Of a stretch of 64,000 bases of DNA, positions 25,210-36,042 are shown one piece after another. The position numbers and the translations under genes were made by a program. The notes below the pieces were generated by a model. It ran no database searches. It saw nothing but the letters and a program-made list of their open reading frames with translations, and had not been told where the DNA came from. The stretch comes from Arthrobotrys musiformis (taxonomy: Eukaryota; Ascomycota; Orbiliomycetes; Orbiliales; Orbiliaceae): positions 1,178,001 through 1,242,000 of the forward strand of contig JAVHJL010000003.1 in NCBI GenBank assembly GCA_036971715.1, given 5' to 3'. How positions within the stretch are numbered: the first letter of the stretch is position 1; the number at the start of each line of letters is the position of its first letter.

Positions 25210-26895
25210 TCATATCCCAGCCTCGCCAACTTGGGGGTTACTAGAACGCCGCTCCGTCCGGAGTCTCTCACGTAACTCCGCCCTCCAGGCCAAAAACCGA
25301 TCCGTAAGCACTCCAGCCGTCCCTGACTCCTGGAGTTGAAACACCTCAATCCGTGCCCCCCTCTGTTGATACCTAATCCTCCACACCCCTTCCTGCCCGG
25401 CAAGGACTTCCTTCAACCACTCCAGAAACGCGGTAGTGAAGTTGATAGCCACATTACCGTTCCAAGGTGGCGGTCCCAACCCCTGCGCCACGTGTGCTTT
25501 CCTAATCTCAACCGGAATCGCCTGTGTCTCTTTAATATCTACGGATTTTAAGATACCGTAGTCGTCTCTGTACCCTATGATGAGTTTGGGAACACCCAGG
25601 AGGTAGGATTGCGCCCAGAAGCGTTGGAGCTTCTTTTCAAAGTTGACGATTTGGTGCGTGGATGTGACCTGCCGGCTGGTTTTTAGTTCTACGTAGTTGA
25701 TCGGGTTGGCGGGGTTCATCGGACGGCAGTCCCAGACTATATATTCAACGAGGGTGAGCGGAAGGGTCGGGGATTAGAGTGTTAGAAAGGGGGGTATGGG
25801 CTTACTCGCATCGACTTCTCCAGCGATTATTAGGCTGCTATCGCCGAAACTTGTTTGAACGATACCTACTCGACCGTGAGCCCCCAAGTCAAGTCGACTT
25901 GCTAAAGATAAAGTGGTTTGGCATACTGCAGTACTGTGCCTTGTTGTTTACAACTTCTCCATTACGACCTTCTATTTCTTCCCTCGTAGTCTCGTCCCAG
26001 GGCTTTGAGAGCGTCGACAGGGTCTCAAACTTATATCCTTTTGCGACCCAATTAACAGATTAGCGTTCTCCCATTTGACACTAATTTTTGAAGATAGATT
26101 TTGTGAAGGCATACCCCAAAAGGACATCCTGGCGCCCCGTTCATCCTGAGATCCCCTCGTGGATTGTTTATAGAGGTTATTCTCTTCGATAAAGCTGTGG
26201 TGTTATTTAGTAAATGTGTGTATTCTCGAATGGTCTCGTCGTTCTTACATTGTTCCCTATAGACATACACTTTTTAGCAAACCGGGTTCAAATATAACAT
26301 TTAAAGTTGAAAGGAGAGACTGACATCGTGGTAGACGGCGTTCATTTCAAAGCTAGAACCTTCCATTTAGCTGTTTTTGAAAATATAAAAAAAAAAAATA
26401 GGTGAGCTACCCATCCTCCAGGTACGGCACCGTCATAATCTACCATCTTCCCATTAGCAAGATCTATAACTTTTATACAAATATAAAAAGATAATATTTC
26501 CAATACCTTCGTCATCATACCCCTCCAAGTCACAAAATGCACCCCCTCAGTCGCACACCTCCCCTCCTTCTTCTCCAACTCCACCAGCGCATCTAGCAGG
26601 CTATCCAGATGCTCATCCACCGAGTCGTCGTGCTTCACGAAGCTACCGTACCCGGTGCTTAGATCCACGTTCAACTCCGGGGTGTAATAATACCTCAGCG
26701 AGGAATCATCGTGTTTTAGAGCGTGGTTGTCGTCGTATGAGAAGTGTGTTATTTCCTGGATATATATGTTTAATATATTGGATTATTACTGAAGGAAGGC
26801 GGATGGAGAGGTTTGATGCATACCCTGGGCCGTTTGATGGCGCTACTCTTCCCCGCGAATCTGGTCGCGTAATCGAGTACGCTGAATGTATGCAT
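25210..26895 (-). CDS. RAI1: Rai1/DXO-family decapping nuclease, nine exons
   Basis: Rai1 removes faulty or non-canonical 5' caps and stimulates the nuclear 5'-3' exonuclease Rat1. Exons are 26895-26824, 26755-26507, 26439-26411, 26352-26325, 26256-26249, 26194-26115, 26037-25927, 25865-25806 and 25736-25210 (387 aa, normal length). The spliced protein shows FSYDDNHALKHDDSSLRYYY, VTWRGMMTKIMTVPY, motif II DGTIFIEEN, FWGYKFETLSTL, QYCSIV, the metal motif GEVDAIWDCRP (E-x-D) and YVELKTSR (E-x-K), then FWAQSYLLGVPKLIIGYRDD. All catalytic motifs are intact. Three consecutive exons are 29, 28 and 8 nt; the 8-nt exon supplies the Gly-Thr-Ile of motif II. The phase fits at every junction. Confidence 0.93.
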
Positions 26896-27409
26896 CCCTA
26901 CGCAGGTACCCTTCTTTCAAACTCTTTTCCAAAGTCGAGAACGTACCAGAACGATTTCCTATTATAACCGACAGCGGCAACAGCGCAAGGAACAACAGGA
27001 AGCTAACGGGCGACAATACAATGCAGACTTGAATTCGAAGGGATATATTGATTGGACTAGACTCTCTCCGATGTTTTAATCTAAATCTAATTTTAATTTA
27101 CACGGGCTGCGGTAACGTAACAGCCCTGTGCGACAATGCAACGCGTGTTTTCCTTTCCCCTTTAGACCTTGCAGATTGGAGCTTAAATGCCACAACAGCG
27201 CAGTGCGATCCCCTGTTGGGGGTGTGCATCCCATCTCGACCTGGATCCACCGCACAGCTCTCCGCGATGATATCATGACCACTTCTTTACCACCATTTTA
27301 ATTGACGATATTCTTTCTTGTTTACTCTTTCTTTCTGTTTACCATACGTTGCTTACCTTTTATTATTTTTTGTAATTTTTAACCAGTTCAATCGTCCGAA
27401 GCAACAGCA
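26896..27409. other. Divergent promoter between Rai1 and the poly-His protein
   Basis: 514 nt between two divergent starts. It contains a pyrimidine-rich stretch before 27410 (27309-27360) and no supported gene. Confidence 0.55.
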
Positions 27410-28125
27410 ATGGAATCCCGTCGCTACCGCAGCGGACACTCCCGCTCCAACTCCGCGAACATCATGGACTACTCCTCATCCGACCGTCACCAACCGGCCC
27501 ATCCGACCGTCACACCAACAGCCCAGATCTCCTCGAACCGTCGCGGTGTAAACCAACTGGAGGGCGGAGCAGCCAATGCCGCCGGCGGCCCGGGGCCTGG
27601 TGGAGCCGGAGCCGGTGGGGGCCATCATCACCATCACCACCACCATCACCACCATCATCACCACACTTCCTCCCTCCGAGAGCGAACCCGGGAAGGTCCC
27701 ACGCCCTTCTTCGATGACGATGGAGACTCCGGTGTTACCGATAACGAAGCGATCGTTCGTGATGCTAATGGCGGTTATGGCGAGAACTTTGAGATCCCGC
27801 ATCGGATGTTGAGGATCATTATGCCCGAGCTGTTTGAGCATTTGAACGGTATGGTTTTATCCCAATATATACTTTTATATATATAATTTGCTAATGGGGT
27901 TGTGGTGTAGAGGGGTACGGAGAACCACGCCTGAACGAACCCGTTAATTTCAGCGCTCGGTATGGGATTCAGGAGAACGAACGACCCCGTCCGCGATTGG
28001 ATATTGAGAGTGTTAGGGTGTTGAATAAACAGCGGGTTGCTTCGTTGGCTGATGATGCTTGGATGTATGAGGCCGAGGAGGATCCGAATCCTACCCGTCA
28101 TCGGAGGCAGTTGTATCATCGCTGA
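27410..28125 (+). CDS. Unknown protein with 14-residue poly-histidine tract
   Basis: I do not recognise this protein. Two exons (27410-27848 and 27911-28125; donor GTATGG, acceptor GTAG) encode 217 aa. The N-terminal half is low complexity: Arg/Ser-rich, then Gly/Ala-rich, then 14 consecutive His at residues 72-85. The second half looks folded and more conserved: FFDDDGDSGVTDNEAIV, then FEIPHRMLRIIMPELFEHLN, and after the intron LNEPVNFSARYGI, LNKQRVASLADDAWMYEAEE and a basic end. No membrane segment or signal peptide is seen. It is convergent with Get4 and divergent from Rai1. It looks like a real gene because the spliced frame stays open with consistent phase. No function is proposed. Confidence 0.75.
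27623..27664 (+). repeat. CAT/CAC codon repeat encoding 14 histidines
   Basis: A 42-nt tract of alternating CAT and CAC codons lies within the coding exon of the unknown protein. The mixed codons argue against very recent slippage. Confidence 0.9.
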
Positions 28126-28488
28126 GCATTCGCCTTTTGGATTTCGTCCATCTGAACTTCTGGACGGTTATCTTCTTTATTTAAACTTGGGTTATGACTA
28201 TTTTAATTCTGGGGGGAGGTTATGCTGTCTACATTCCGGTCTGGAGTTCTTCCGTCTTGCGGTTGTTTTTCTCATTACGTTCCATGATTTCATGAAGCCT
28301 CTCTCCTCTGTTAGCGCTACGTTTTAGCATCTTGTTTTCTTGTCCGTCTTAGATACCCCCCTCCACATCGTTCGTACCAGCGATCAAATTATTATGTATC
28401 AGTGTCATATTACCACAGTCGAGCATTACATAATGGTCTACACTATCTCTACATCCCACCCACCCATTAATAGAACCGAAGTCAAAAA
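28126..28488. other. Convergent intergenic region
   Basis: 363 nt between the poly-His gene stop and the Get4 stop. Nothing beyond presumed 3' UTRs is seen. Confidence 0.6.
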
Positions 28489-29653
28489 TCAATCGAGCTC
28501 AACGGCAGGTGGAGCAGCCGGCTTCGGTGCCCCAACCTGGGGCCGTTTACTCGCTCCACCGCCACCGGCCGGGGGTGCACCCCCGAATAGCGAACTCATC
28601 ATATCCGCCATGAAGTTTCGTTGTCGGGGTACTTGGATGCCGAAGTACATTTCTCCGATTTGCTCGAGCGCCTATCAAACCCCTTCATTAGCATACGATT
28701 TCACCCAAATAATCCACAAGAAGAAAAGAGAGTAATACCTCATCCCACCCTCCAACCTCCGCCAAAAGACTCTGATACTGCCCCCTCAACCCCCTAAAAA
28801 CATCAGCAGCCCCCTTCCCCCTCGTCACCGTCAACACCAACAACCTCAAGAAATTCATCAACGGCAAAGCCGGAAAGATCCTAGCATCGATCATACTCGT
28901 CTCCACGCTCTGCACCGCCAGCTTCCCGCCTTTATTATCCTCCACCAACCGACTTGTGAACAAATCCAACGCCGCGACGGACTCCCTCACGTTCCCGATC
29001 AGGAGGTAACATAATACCGCGCGGGAGACGTATAACGGCGCAGTCGAGGGTTCGTCTTCGAGGTACCATGTATACAGTAGATTGGTGAGAACGGTACAGC
29101 TGTCTTTGGTACCGAGGAGGAGGTGTTTTTCGGCATCATAGGGTTCGTGTTCCTTTGCGTAGAGCGATCCGGCGAAGTGGTGGACTTCTGGATCACCGCT
29201 TTCGTAGTCGGAGTTCTTCGAGCTCCAGATTACGGCGGAGTTTATGATTTTTTTCCGGGTCGGTTCGGTTTCGGGGATCAGGGAGAGGAGGGTGTAAAGT
29301 CGGCCTTTGGAGACGGAGTCGCAGGGGATGGAGGAGGTTGTGTAGACTTCGAGGAGGGTGAGGGTTAGATCGCCGCCTGAGGCGTATTGTGAGGCTTGGA
29401 GGAGGGATTGGGCGCCGGAGAAGAGGATGTCGATTGCGGACTGGGGGTTTGAGGATTTGATGTACCGTGCTGAGACGACGCGGAGTTGTTGGTGGGCTTC
29501 GTAGTGCTGGCCTTCTTCGATGCTGTTTTGCTCTGTGGTGTTAGTGATGGATATCAAGGGATGGGGGTTAGGAGGGGTTCTAGATCTTGGAGGAGGGAGG
29601 GGACAGTACCGCTGCTTCAGCCGCGCGATGGTCTTTTCGATGCGGCCCGCCAT
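28489..29653 (-). CDS. GET4: Get4, Golgi-to-ER traffic / tail-anchored protein insertion factor
   Basis: Get4 with Get5 bridges Sgt2 and Get3 to hand tail-anchored proteins to the ER insertion pathway. Exons are 29653-29610, 29522-28739 and 28671-28489 (336 aa). Splicing joins IARLKQR to IEEGQHYEAHQQLRVVSARY, the usual helical start of the Get4 repeat fold. Further helices (INSAVIWSSK, EVHHFAGSLYAKEHEPYDAE, AVLCYLLIGNVRESVAALDL, LPLMNFLRLLVLTV) match the family. The last exon gives ALEQIGEMYFGIQVPR and a low-complexity tail. Intron 1 is 87 nt, in frame and stop-free, so the unspliced message stays open; the spliced form fits the family better. Upstream codons are open but lack an ATG. Confidence 0.92.
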
Positions 29654-30071
29654 GGTGGATGGTGATGACGACGATGAGGGACGATGATGCGGGGAGCTGC
29701 GTTGAAGGTGGGATGTTGGATTGGCGTCATCCAGAGCTGCGAGATAGAGAGAGCTGCCAAGCCACCACACAGCTTAGCTTAGCCACATGGCTGGAGATTC
29801 ATTCCTATAAAATTCCCAAACAGCTTCACATTTACAACTTCTTGGACAAGGGGATATAAAGTATGTCTGAGGGCCATACAGACACTTACTCAAGTCATCG
29901 ACTACTGTGGATATCAATATAGATGGATTCTATGAGTGCGCCAAACTCCATTCCAATGGCCAAATTCACTAAGAGTACAGTACATGTAATCCACAGCACG
30001 GCATCGCTGATGAATCCTGCTCCAATCAAATACAATGAATGCTAAATTAAAACAAGGCCAGAAACTACCAA
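29654..30071. other. Get4 promoter region and Vps45 3' end
   Basis: 418 nt between tandem minus-strand genes. Nothing else is recognisable. Confidence 0.55.
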
Positions 30072-32291
30072 TTAAATGGCTCCAATCTCCCTCCTCAATC
30101 GTCCACTCGCATTAGTAGGCGCAGAAATGGGCCACATAGCCGTTGCCTCATTCGCTGTCTGTAATCGCGAACAACAGGTTAGTCTATGGCTAGGATATCG
30201 GTATTGCTAGCGAAGGGGAGGCAGTTACCTTGATAAATGAATCACTATTCAGCATACTCGTTCCACCTAGCACGATCCTGACACCCGGCGTCGAAGCATT
30301 GACCTGGGCGATCAGTCTGGCTTCTTCGTATGTCGCACCACCGACCATGAACACAATGATATCCTGCGGTTTATCCTTCGTCGTCCCGCCACCCTCCATG
30401 AATGGGTAGGATTGAAGGCTCAACCTTCCTTTGATCAAGCTTCCTAATGTCTGACCCATTCGTGGTGTATGTTGTGTGTAGATATTCTCCACGCCTTTCA
30501 GACCCTTCAGACTTCGGCTGGCGAGGGAGAAGATATCCGATGCTTCGAATATGTCCTCTTGAGACTTCAAGGAGTGGTAGAAACTGATTAGGTTCCGAAC
30601 GCTCTGTAGATTGTTAGATGCCTCCTTCCTTTTGATATGTACGGGAAGTAACTTACATTGCAGTCCGTGGGGCTGACACCACCGACCTGTAGCAGGTCCA
30701 TGAGAACAGGGAGAGCGTTGTTGGGGTGCTTTTCGTATCTTATACTGTATAGCGCCACCAATCGCACCTTGTTCTCTGAGGGTATCGCGGATTGGAGAAG
30801 TTTTTGGAGCGTCTTGATTGCACACATACATGTCAGCCTTATCGTCCCGATAGAATTGAGGTCAGCGAGAATTGGATATATATACCTTTAGATCCGCGTT
30901 ATGATTGTCCTGACAAGCAAAGCTCTGTTCCAACTCTGACACTTCTAGCAGACTTTCCTTTTCAACCCGACGACTCAGCTCAGACACCAGGTTGACATGC
31001 TTGCTAACATTTCCAGACAACCGTCTGAACTCTGGGTACTCCTCCACAAATCGTTTCATATCCGCTATACTCTCGAGATTCTTGCTTGAGTTCGTTTTCG
31101 CTTGATATTGATCGACGTATTCCTTGATGTTGCTCCCCAGGTCTCCAAAGTTGACGTACATGTTCTTTTTGAAGAAAGGGTCTTGGTCGGCCGAGAGGAC
31201 TATTTCCTTGTGTTCGGGGCGGATGTCAGGTATATCGCTTAAGTCTACTCTGCCGTTCTCAATGCCGAGGAGTTCGTGTACCATGGCTTGGTACGTCCAT
31301 TGAGAGAGCAAAGGAGTAATTGGGTCGCTTCTTCGGTCGAGGATGAGGAGTATCGGTGGAGTGTCGGTTTTCCGGAAATCGAATAGCTGGGTTTCTTGGG
31401 TCATTTGGAACTAAACTCAAGATATTAGCAAAAACCGCCCCCAAACCCCCTATTCCACTTGACAAATCTCACCGTTAACTCAGTAGCTAGCTTCTTAGCC
31501 ATCAAACTATTCCGGGCATACCGTATCAACGGCTTTTTCTTGAGAGTCAACAGCGATGCAAGAACACCCTCCGTCGCCCGAATCAGGGCATCGGGATTCC
31601 ACTGATCCGGCGACTGTGACCATATCCTCAATCCGTTTAGCGCGCTATCCTTAAGAGCGTAGAGGTCCGGGTTTATAACGAGGTAATCGGCGAACACTTC
31701 TTGTACCGATCTTACGACCTCATGGTCGTCGGCTTCGGCCAGGCGTTCGAGCGAGCTCTTTTTAACAACGTTACTGAAGTCTAGAGCTTCGTTAGCTGGA
31801 TCCCCCTCCAGGTGGTACGACTACTTTGCAGGGACATACATAGCATGTACTCGCTGTACTTCGGGTCTCGGAGCTCTTCGACGAGAAGCTGTATCGAATC
31901 TGGAGACGGTCGGATGAAACAGAGGCATTTCAGGTGTCGCATTTTCTCGCGATTGATGTTTTCGAGACGGCTATCGGCCAATTAGAAGCCATTCCTTTAT
32001 TATCGCGATAGGAGAAATTTGTGGAGAGGAGGGATATGTACTCTATTAAGAAGACCTCATGCTGGAGCAAGGTAGACTGAGAAGTAGCTGTCGACATTAT
32101 CGGCATCTAGACGACATCTAGTAAGCTACGACTGTATCATACGATATAAGAACAGTGGATTCTTCACCTACTGTTTCCGAGTCCAGCAGGAGAATCTTCA
32201 TCTTCCCGGTCGCACCGGTGTTCTGTGTCGATGTTGCGCCATCTGTGATTATTCTGGTTACGTATGACGACACAGCCGCGATGATGTCCAT
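30072..32291 (-). CDS. VPS45: Vps45, Sec1/Munc18-family SNARE regulator
   Basis: Vps45 binds the syntaxin Tlg2 and controls SNARE assembly at the trans-Golgi and endosomes. Exons are 32291-32172, 32106-32042, 31970-31840, 31780-31473, 31410-30886, 30812-30657, 30603-30229 and 30158-30072 (588 aa, normal length). Landmarks are MDIIAAVSSYVTRII and MKILLLDSET at the N-terminus, LLQHEVFLIEDRLEN, HLKCLCFIRPS, YSEYMLYFSNVVKK, FRKTDTPPILLILDRRSDPI with LSQWTYQAMVHELLG, then NKVRLVALYSIRYEKH and QDIIVFMVGGATYEEARLIA. This is the full SM-protein order. The ATG at 32291 matches the family N-terminus; codons upstream are open but have no ATG. It is divergent from Ale1. Confidence 0.95.
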
Positions 32292-33163
32292 CTTATCGTC
32301 AAAACCACACGTGGGATGGGATGACTGGGGAGCACGGTAGCTGGCGACAGTCTGCGTGGAAGTCGAAGCTGGGTAAAGTTGGCGATGGTTCTGGTAACGT
32401 TGGTTGGTGTTTTGGGATTGATATTGCGCGCATGGTATGGCTGGACGTACATTATGGGGAGAGAGAGCCAAAGAGGGAGAGAGCTATACGTAAATGTCAC
32501 ACAGCTGCTGCAGGCTGGCAGGGGCCCGAGTGGCTACCGAGGCATCCACCCGGGAACCATCTGATAACACCCTATCAGATCCAACACCCCGGGAACTGGA
32601 AAAGATCAATCTGATTACCGGGAGATAGTTCCCCGGTGGTGTCTCAGAGGCTCCCCGGACTGCCCCAACAAAAGGCGGGGCACATGGTTGGAAGGGCAGC
32701 TGCAGGTCTCAGGTCTCAGGTCTCAGGTCTCTCATTCCTCTGCTGCATGACGCCCTTCTTCGTCTCGGCTGGCGTGGTTATATCATAGGTTATGCGGTCT
32801 TTGCCCGTCCAGCTTTCCTTGAACTGGATTCAATCTTTCCTCCTTCGACTTCCAACTTGATCCCTCACGGAGGAGCCCCTCTTAACTTGCGACTTTTTCC
32901 TCGGGACTTGCCTTCTTCCGATTAATTAAATTCTATTCTATTCTACATCGCCTGCACCGAACGTTGAGTACGAATCACCTCTTTTCCAGGTTTTATAAAG
33001 GACAGCGAGCTGAGAAGTTTGTGTGGATGTATTCAGATACCATGATTGCGCCAAACTGAACCTGGGAACCGAAGCCAGGCAATTCCACTCCGAACCTCCA
33101 AAGAATACGAAGGGAAAAAAAAATAAAAAACCGCGAGGCTCGGAAGCCTAGAGACTACCAAAA
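32292..33163. other. Divergent promoter between Vps45 and Ale1
   Basis: 872 nt between two divergent genes. It contains four tandem copies of a 7-mer (32704-32731) and no supported gene. Confidence 0.55.
32704..32731 (+). repeat. Tandem AGGTCTC repeat, four copies
   Basis: Four perfect head-to-tail copies of AGGTCTC in the Vps45/Ale1 intergenic region. Its role is unknown. Confidence 0.85.
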
Positions 33164-35538
33164 ATGATTCAAATAATACACGACCGTATGGCTTCGATTT
33201 AGATATATATAATAATATAGGACGAACGGAACTAGGGCTGATGAAGGTTGCATGCAGAGTTTGTGACGATAAGCAATTTTGCTGGAGGAATCCCTCCGGA
33301 CAACTGTACGAATGCACCCGGCTCTACAACTTCTATCCTAGATTCCTACTGACCAAGATCGACGGTATCTACAGTAAAGTTAATATTCGTTTGCCTTCTA
33401 TCCTACCCGCTCGCCGGAATCCTCAAGCGATTACCCGATGTCAACCCGGTTGCGAAGAATCTCTTTTTAATAGCGTATATACACACCACCCTCTATCGAA
33501 TTTTATAAATACAAATATACTAAGCTCGGAGGATCAGGACATCTCTATTTTACCTGCTGGGTGTGTTCGATTTATGGGGCGGCGTGCGAACGGTTGCAAT
33601 CAGCTCCATTGGAGCGTACTTGATTGCTGCCTTTGTCAAAGGCCCGTTGATGCCATGGATCGGGTTCGTGTTTATCATGGGGCATATGGCGATTTCGCAT
33701 ATTGCCCGACAGAGGAGAGGGGATGATACTGTTGTTGATATTAGTGGTATGGGATACCGCTGGCATTTGATATGAATTAGTTGCTGATCTCGAATAGGTG
33801 TGCAGATGGTCTTGGTCATGAAAGTAGGTTCTCTATGAAAAATAGAATTACGGATGGAACTGATCATTGATACCGTGATAGTTGACCGCCTTTTGCTGGA
33901 ACGTCTGGGATGGCAAATTCCCAGATTCTGTATGTTATTGGATACCTAAATCGATACCTGAGGATTTACATACTGACACAAGTTCCAGGAACTCACACCC
34001 CTTCAACAAGACCGTGCTATTCGAGAAATGCCAAGCTTGCTAGATTATGCAGGATATGTGGTAAATAATCTCTTTGTTCCCGAGAGTCTTGGATAGGGTT
34101 ACTAAGGATAGGGTAGCTTTTCTTCCCGTCGATCATGGTTGGACCCGCCTTCGATTATAGTGAATACAAGAAATGGCTCGATACTTCTATGTTCGATGTC
34201 GAAGTACTTGACAAACAAGGTGTTATTCGAAAGAAGCGACGTATTCCTCGGAGCGGACGGCCAGCGGCCCGAAAGGCTATTGTCGGTTTGATCTGGATCG
34301 GACTATTCGTCAAAGCGTCGGCAATGTTCACCGTTGAATTCACACTCAGTGATGGGTTTCTAAAACACAATATCGTTTGGAGGTGGGAACGACCCTTGCC
34401 TTTCCTATTCGGGGCGGCTTAAAACTAACCCGTTTGGCAGAATGATTTACCTCTACTTCCTCATGCTCGCGGCACGATTCAAATACTACGGCATCTGGAG
34501 TTTGACTGAAGGAGCTTGCATTCTTGCCGGTCTTGGTTATAACGGCTTAGATGAAAAGAAGAGAATCCGCTGGGATAGAGTAAACAATATTGACGCCTGG
34601 ACGCTCGAGACTGCGCAGAACAGCAGGGCCTTATTGGAGGCTTGGAATAAAAATACAAACAAGTGGTTGAGGAACTATGTCTACTTGAGAGTTACTCCTA
34701 AGGGAAAGAAGCCGGGTTTTAGGAGTTCCATGGCTACGTTTGTGACAAGTGCATTTTGGCACGGGTTCTACCCCGGCGTAAGTTTATACAGCCTTTCCTC
34801 TTTGTATTCGGACGATGCTAACTATCCCAATAGTATTACCGTGAGTATTTGTGACTATGTCATTATGAGAATAGGTTACTAACGGGATACTTCAGTCGCT
34901 TTCGTTACTGCTTCGTTGGTCCAGACTGTCGCTAAGTGTGAGTATCATGATTGATAAAAAATATTGTGGAGCGACCGCTAACCCCGTCGGCACCAGTCTC
35001 AAGGAGATACGTTCGACCATTCTTCCTCTCGCCAGATGGCACGAAACCGACGGAGAAAAAGGTCTACTATGATGTCTTCGGCGCCATAGCCACTCAAGCG
35101 GCGCTCGCGTACATGTCTGCCCCATTCATCATATTGGATTTCGATAAAACGATCACCGTTTGGTCCAGAGTCTGGGTTAGTCCGCCCCGCCACCACTAAC
35201 AACGAAAAGAAGAAAAGAGAAAAGTTACTAACGAGAACCAATAGTTCTACGGTCACGCCGCTATCGTTACCATGTACATCTTCTTCAAGAGCCCGGCAGT
35301 CGGAGTCATTAAATCCCAATTGAAGAAGAGATCCACCGTGGCCCCACCAAAACCAACGAAGGAGCAACTTCTCAACGAGCTTCGGAAAGAAGCACAGCCA
35401 TTCGGTATTCCAGACGAGGATATTGTCCTGGCAGATGTCAATGAGGCTATTGAGGAAATCAAGGAGTTGAAGGAGAGGCAGGCAGCCGGGGAGAATCCGT
35501 TCCAAGCCTTTATGGACATGAAACCGAAAAAACAATAG
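33164..35538 (+). CDS. ALE1: Ale1-type lysophospholipid acyltransferase (MBOAT), 13 exons
   Basis: Ale1/Lpt1 reacylates lysophospholipids with acyl-CoA in the ER membrane (Lands cycle). Exons are 33164-33185, 33258-33305, 33375-33474, 33538-33746, 33798-33823, 33882-33929, 33989-34060, 34117-34382, 34441-34777, 34834-34840, 34896-34937, 34997-35175 and 35245-35538 (549 aa). Family blocks in order are PPDNLKLI, LLSYPLAGILKRLPD, FIMGHMAISHI, MVGPAFDYSEYKKW, RFKYYGIWSLTEGACILAGL and IRWDRVNNIDAWTLETAQNS. The MBOAT active site follows, with conserved Asn in NKWLRNYVYLRV and catalytic His in TSAFWHGFYPG (about residue 371). Multiple hydrophobic segments are evident. The tail is charged and cytosolic-looking. 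Exon 10 is only 7 nt. Exons 1 and 2 were chosen by phase and similarity, so the exact start is the least certain part. Confidence 0.9.
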
Positions 35539-36042
35539 AATGGTGCGAAAACTGCGAGGGCATAGACGCTAGGATGCGAATTTATACGAGGGGACTTTGT
35601 TAACATCAGGCTGTGATTGTTGAAAGCGACGGGTTTAATGGATGTGCGCGTAGAAGTCATTCGTTCTGTTTGCTAGCGCTTGCTTTTTTACGCAGTTTAG
35701 ATACCTTGCTTGAGAACCAATACCACTTTGAATGCAGTTGACTTCAAGTCGTTCCGTCCGATATCGTGCTGTAGTGTCCTGATATTAAGTAAAGAAGCAG
35801 CTTGGTGGTTTAGTGCGTTGGGGATGTTGCGAAAATGCGGCTTCTGATTGGCCAAAACGACCGCAGACGACTTCAATTGAAATTTCTTGGATCCACAACC
35901 ACCCAAGTTCAACGAGCGGGTGCATGGCCATGACGTCCCCGCGATAACGAAGCCCCCACCAACTATCGAACCTCACCGCCACGCTCGTTCAACCCATTGA
36001 AAACCAGGCCAATCCCGGATCCGAGCAATTGGCCATTTCAAG
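35539..36042. other. Intergenic between Ale1 and uS10m
   Basis: 504 nt in tandem orientation: the Ale1 3' end and uS10m promoter. Nothing else is recognisable. Confidence 0.55.

Noticed and set aside
27476..27841. Antisense frame with Met/Val-rich repeat
   Set aside because: It is the reverse reading of the CAT/CAC histidine tract in the real gene.
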